From the NCBI GenBank assembly GCA_036874045.1, contig CM072339.1, positions 13,585,501-13,649,500 of the forward strand: DNA of 64,000 nucleotides, given 5' to 3'. The notes under the pieces were generated by a model. The model worked only from the letters and a program-made list of their open reading frames with translations. It made no database searches and had not been told where the DNA came from. Each line of letters opens with the position of its first letter. Position 1 is the stretch's first letter. This document shows positions 59,614 through 64,000 of this stretch, piece by piece. The position numbers and the translations under genes were made by a program. Origin of the DNA: Cymodocea nodosa (taxonomy: Eukaryota > Streptophyta > Magnoliopsida > Alismatales > Cymodoceaceae).

Positions 59614-60718
59614 TTGCCAGCTGAAACTAGTAATGCATATCTGTGGCATAGAAGGATTAGGCATATAAATATGAAACTGTTACATAAACTATCTAGAAAA
59701 TATTTAGTGAAAGGTTTACCAAAGATTAAATACTCAAAGGACTGTATATGTGAAGCATGTGAGTTAGGTAAACTTCACAAAAACTCTTTTAAATCCAAAA
59801 CTGATATTTCAAGTAAGAGAGTCTTAGAACTTATACATATGGATCTATTTGGACCAACAAGAATCATGAGTCTTGGTGGTAAACAGTATGTATTTGTTTT
59901 AGTAGATGACTTCTCTAGATACACTTGGGTATATTTTCTAGCATCTAAGATAGATGTTTTCGAAAAGTTTAAAATGTTTTGCAATCTTGTGCAAAATGAA
60001 CAAAGTGTCTCTATTCAAAAACTTAGGAGTGATCATGGTACTGAATTTGATAATGATCAGATGAATAATTACTGTATAGATCATGGCATTGATCATAGAT
60101 TTTCTTTTCCAAGTGCACCATCTCAAAATGGTGTTGTTGAGAGAAAGAATAGATCACTTCAGGAAATGGCCAGAACTATGTTGAATGAATATAAGTTACC
60201 TCAAAATCTTCGGGCTAAAGCAGTAAATACAGCTTGTTATGTGATTAACAGAAGTCACTTAAGACATCGTGTTAATAAAACTCCTTTTGAAATTATGTTT
60301 AATAGGGTACCAAAAATTTCCTATATGAAACCATTTGGTTGTAAGTGTTTTATTCTTAATACTAAGGATAAAAGGGATAAATTTCAAGCCAAAGTGGATG
60401 AAGGAATTTTTGTAGGTTACTCTAATAGAAGTAAAGTCTATAGAGTATATAACAAGACTTCTAGAACTGTTAAAGAAACCCTCCATGTAAGCTTCAATGA
60501 AAATTCTTTTAGAGAATCTCAATCTAAAGCTGATAATGATGATATGATCAATTTTCCAAAAGAGTTAGAGATCAATAGAGAGATTGAAGATTTATCTGAG
60601 AAAATCAAAAATATGAACTTAAATGATCAAACTAATGATTAAAGTGATGAACTTTCAGATGTTGATGAGAATATTGAGGAAAATCAGAGAAATTGGCGTT
60701 ATTCTTCATCACATCTCA
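59614..60718 (+). pseudogene. C2 integrase, core intact
   Basis: Open to 60642. GAG-pre-integrase/zinc finger: HRRIRH (H12, H17) and CEAC (C46, C49). Catalytic D77 (MDLFGP), D140 (LRSDHGTEF) and E176 (NGVVERKNR), with spacing DD35E. Then KPFGCKCFI, VDEGIFVGYSNRSKVYRVYN and a charged linker with a stop at 60640-60642. The frame differs from protease, so a frameshift lies at about 59580-59612. It is the best preserved enzyme domain of the copia copies. Confidence 0.92.
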
Positions 60719-62467
60719 TGTTGAGTATTTTTGTTTTGATGATGTGTGCTGAATGAAAATAATCATATTTGCTCAATTACTATTGCTTGTGAAAAGAAAT
60801 TAAAATCATCAATTAATACAGAAAAAGCTTACTAATATAAATACTTGTCTGTATTGGATCTGAAGTTAATAACTAGTCATTTCGTTGCATTAATTTCTCA
60901 TTTAGCTAAACGTTAAGTTAACGTGTGTTTTTATTGAAAAGCATGATATGTTTTAAAGTTATATCTTCTGTATCATGAATAGTGCACGTTTAGACAACTC
61001 GTTAAGTTAGAGGTTTGTTTGTATAGAGGTCACGTGAGAACTCGTTAAGTTAGAGGCTTAAAGGTTAAAATAGGTCACGTGATAACTCGTTAAGTTAGTG
61101 AGTAAAAGAAGAGACGAACTCGTTAAATTAATGTTATACACATGGTGAAATTATAAGTTACGAATGTTGTATTGTATCACGTGAGGTGCACATGTTTAAC
61201 TCGTTAAGTTAACATAACTAAACGCGTTGAGTTGCTATATTGAATACTAAGGCAACGCGTTAGGTTAGTGTTATAAACTTAAGTTGTTATTTTTGCACGC
61301 GGTAAAATTCTTATTATAAAAACATTTGTTTATTACTGAATCGGTGAGTTAAAGTTTTTTCGAAGACTTACAGTCGTAACTATTAGAAAGGTAACTTAAG
61401 TCATGTTTTCAGGTTTTGACACGTGTCTCACTAGTTTTATAATATAAAGAGTTTTTCAGTGACTTACATCTATAACTATCCGAAACTTAAATTGTTTTCG
61501 GTGAGTTATCGTTTAACCTTCCGAAAGAAAGGTTAAGCTGGTTCGTTGAGTTAGCATAACACCACAGACTTAGTTCGTTGAGTTAGCTACAGTACTTGTC
61601 ACGTGAAATGGCACATGGTGAACTCGTTAAGTTAGAGACGTTAAGTTATATATATATACTTGTGTTACTCGTTTAGTTAACATTAAAGTAACGACTTCTT
61701 ATTACACTGATGAAAAATTTTTGGACGAGAAAGTTTATTTTGCAGGAAATTTTTCAGAGATCCAAGACTGATGATTAAAGAAAATTCAAAATATAAACGT
61801 GGGTTAGAACGTGTGTTTTGATGAAGGAAAAAGAAAAGACGTGGAGAAGTGGAAAACTGGTAGTGGTTAAATGTGAAGGATATGCATGAAATGAAGATAT
61901 ACTATAAAAGGCATAGAGTTCTCATTGATCAATTTATCCTTGCACACAAAACGAAAAATCTTTTCAAGGATCAAACCATCCCTGCAAACCAAAAGAAAAA
62001 TCTTTTTTAGGGATCAAAAACACCTCTTCGGGAAAAATCTCTCAAGTGGAAGAAAATTCAGTAAAGCATAAAAAGGAAAGATTTTCGTCACTGAAGATTT
62101 GAAGTATCAAAAGAAAGCAAATTCGGTGAAGCATAAAGAGACAAGATATTCGTCACTGAAGAATTACTGAAGAAGAAAGAAGAAGAAGATAGATCTCAAA
62201 CAAGGAGAAATGTTTTAAATTCTGCAAATTAGTTTTATCTGTTTGTAGTTATGAAATTGTATAGATGAAACATGGTATCAAAATATAATTGCATCTACAA
62301 TTTCTGAGGAGAATTGAATTGTATATTGTAATTGAAACCTTGAATAAAAATGATTTTATGAAAACAATGTCTCGACTTGTTTTTGAGTTTTAAAGTTTCA
62401 ATTATATTTCAAAAAATATTAAAAATACATAATTCACTCTCCTCTTGTGTAGCCATACGATCCCACA
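60719..62467 (+). repeat. LTR shared by C2 and C3, with a 200-bp extra segment
   Basis: 1749 bp, TGTTGAGTATTTTTG ... GATCCCACA. TATAAAAGG is at 61913-61921. Compared with C1, 61335-61545 is extra and contains CGGTGAGTTA, CTATCCGAAA and CCTTCCGAAAG elements of the kind found in C4 and the gypsy LTRs. It serves as right end of C2 and left end of C3. Confidence 0.88.
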
Positions 62468-62469
62468 AG

Positions 62470-62481
62470 TGGTATCAGAGC
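62470..62481 (+). other. C3 primer-binding site (tRNA-Met type)
   Basis: TGGTATCAGAGC, exactly the canonical plant copia site, two bases after the LTR. Confidence 0.93.
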
Positions 62482-64000
62482 TTTGTTAATAATCTTTGAT
62501 ATAAAATCTATACGAACTTATTTAATATCATTGCTTATTCTACCTTCCTTGTTTTTAAACAGAAATTAATATCTGAGCATACGATTAACTTTCTTGATTT
62601 AAGGCTCAAGTTGTTTTAAAGCTTTTAGACTATTTAAAATCAATTAGGTTGAAAAATCTAAGGTAAAATGGCTACTGGAAATGGTAATTTTTCTTTATAT
62701 GAAGGCTAAAATCTTAATCGTCCTCCTTTATTTGATGGAATACATTTTGAATATTGGACATATAGGATGACTGTTTTTCTTCAAAGTATAGATCATAAAT
62801 TGTGGTTCATGATTAATGCTAAACCATATACTCCGTTAACTACTCCTTATAATTCTTGGACAATTACTTAAAAAGAAAATGAAACTCTGAATGCTAAGGG
62901 CTTAAATATTTTATTTTGTGCATTGAGTTATGAACAGTTCAATAAAGTGTCGGCATATAAATCTGCTTATGAGGTGTGGCATGCATTAGAAGTTTCACAT
63001 GAAGGTACTTCTCAAGTTAAAGAGACAAAAATAAACATGTTGATTCATAAGTATGAACTCTTTAAGATGGATGAAGACGAAAATATTTCTGAGATATTTT
63101 CCAAATTTCTTAATATCTTAAACTCTTTAAAATGTTTAGGAAAGAATTTTGAACAGAAGGATTTGGTGAGGAAAATTCTCAGATCCCTAAGTTCTAAATG
63201 GTCTCAGAAAGTAACATCAATTGAGGAATCACGAGATTTAAATATTTATACTATGAATGAACTTATAGGAAATTTAACAGCTTATGAAGTTCAATTAAAT
63301 GAATCATTGAGTCACAACAAACTAAAAATGAAGAAAGAAATAGCCTTCGAAATTAATTTAGATTCTGATATATCTATTGATTCTGACGAGGATATGCTTT
63401 TGCTAACTAGGAAATTCAAGAAAGCATGGAAAGCTAGGAAACAACAAATGAACAAAAATGATAAACCCTCAACGTCAAAATCACTAAATGACAAGAATTC
63501 TTCATCCAGAAAGTATGCATGTTACAGCTGTAAGAAACCTAGACATCTTTCTCCAGATTGTCCTATGAGGAAAAATGAAAAGCAAAGTAGGACAAATCAG
63601 AAGAAGACGGCTCAGAAAACTCAGAAAAAGTTTTACAAGAAAAAGGCTTTGAAAGTCACTTGAGATGACACGTCTGAAGAGTCTGAATCTAAGGAATCAA
63701 CATCAAAATCTTCACATTTAGAAGGAGAACAAGAGTTAGAAGACGTTGCTCATGTGTGCTTCATGGCAGTTGAGTCTGAGGTAATATCTGATCCTGAAAG
63801 TCATTCAGATTTCAACTTTGGTGAATTATTATGTGCTTATCATGCATTATTACAAAAACTTAAAGTATGTAAACTGGAAAATAAGAATATTAGAAAATCT
63901 TCATCCATTATGGAAGAAGAAAATTGTTTCCTATCTACTACATTAGAAAAGTTTAAATGTGATAATGAAAATCATGCAAGAGATTTGCAAAAATTTAGAT
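62482..64000 (+). mobile_element. C3: Sirevirus-like copia internal region, cut by window end
   Basis: Leader and gag, very close to C2 and C1, continuing beyond 64000. Confidence 0.9.
62668..64000 (+). pseudogene. C3 gag, partial
   Basis: Proper ATG (MATGNGNFSLYEG), then TAA at 62707 (CAA to TAA) and TAA at about 62869. From 62923 to 63663 it is open: YEVWHALEVSHEGTSQ, INMLIHKYELFKM, LVRKILRSLSSKWSQKV, knuckle CYSCKKPRHLSPDC. A TGA at 63661-63663 replaces the W of VTWDDTS. The acidic and coiled-coil part continues to the window end. Confidence 0.9.

Larger units (their letters stand above)
56845..60718 (+). mobile_element. C2: Sirevirus-like copia internal region, gag to integrase, RT-RNase H deleted
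   Basis: Primer site, gag, protease and integrase in copia order. At 60718, after SSSHL in the linker beyond integrase, the sequence passes directly into the next LTR. RT, RNase H, any 3' ORF and the polypurine tract are missing. Confidence 0.9.

Noticed and set aside
1-64000. tRNA, rRNA or other RNA genes
   Set aside because: Only tRNA-complementary primer sites of retroelements were found; no cloverleaf or rRNA-like sequence was noticed by eye. A tRNA scan would settle it.

Overview
The window is nuclear DNA of a flowering plant: AT-rich, with spliced genes and very long introns, an RTE-type LINE, and large LTR retrotransposons of both the Ty1-copia and Ty3-gypsy superfamilies. The one host gene is an OSCA/CSC1-type osmosensing cation channel. 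Genus or family cannot be fixed from this sequence.

Layout. 1-11.1 kb, minus strand: the 5' part of the channel gene. Five coding exons (274 codons) are spread over 10.2 kb, and the gene runs off the left edge. Its introns hold RTE-type LINE fragments, tandem duplications and GT microsatellites. 11.1-14.4 kb: a promoter/intergenic zone with two local duplications and no convincing second gene. 14.4-64 kb: a dense nest of retroelements, nearly all in + orientation and mostly decayed by stop codons of the C-to-T type. They are: repeat E, copy 1 (14391-26930), split by a Sirevirus-like copia element C1 (15263-25800) with a clear 5-bp target-site duplication; a truncated Athila-like gypsy element G1 (28245-32762); a truncated copia element C4 (32763-34060); repeat E, copy 2 (34061-36050); a gypsy LTR with primer site, G3 (36736-38972); a long Athila-like gypsy element G2 (40928-55100); and a tandem pair of Sirevirus-like copies, C2 and C3 (55101-64000), C3 leaving the right edge.

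The unusual object is G2. Its pol polyprotein begins at a zinc knuckle. After integrase it carries three further cistrons: an accessory ORF (ORFx), an uninterrupted 447-residue capsid-type Gag ORF that would normally lie upstream of pol, and an F-box-protein-like reading frame of about 380 codons. The pol-first region and each of the three downstream cistrons are preceded by a cluster of the same short motif (CGTTGAGTTA / TAACTCAACG), which also fills the LTRs. The copia element C1 carries a homologue of ORFx and a 200-bp block about 90% identical to the 3' non-coding part of G2, so two retrotransposon superfamilies have exchanged modules here. LTR segments are exchanged too: G2's LTR holds a copia-LTR block, and the LTR at 55101-56844 is a gypsy/copia hybrid.

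In short, one stress-related host channel gene lies next to a retrotransposon nursery in which modular cassettes (capsid, ORFx, F-box, LTR motif blocks) have been shuffled. All functional statements about the F-box and the motif clusters are inference. Percent identities are counted by eye.
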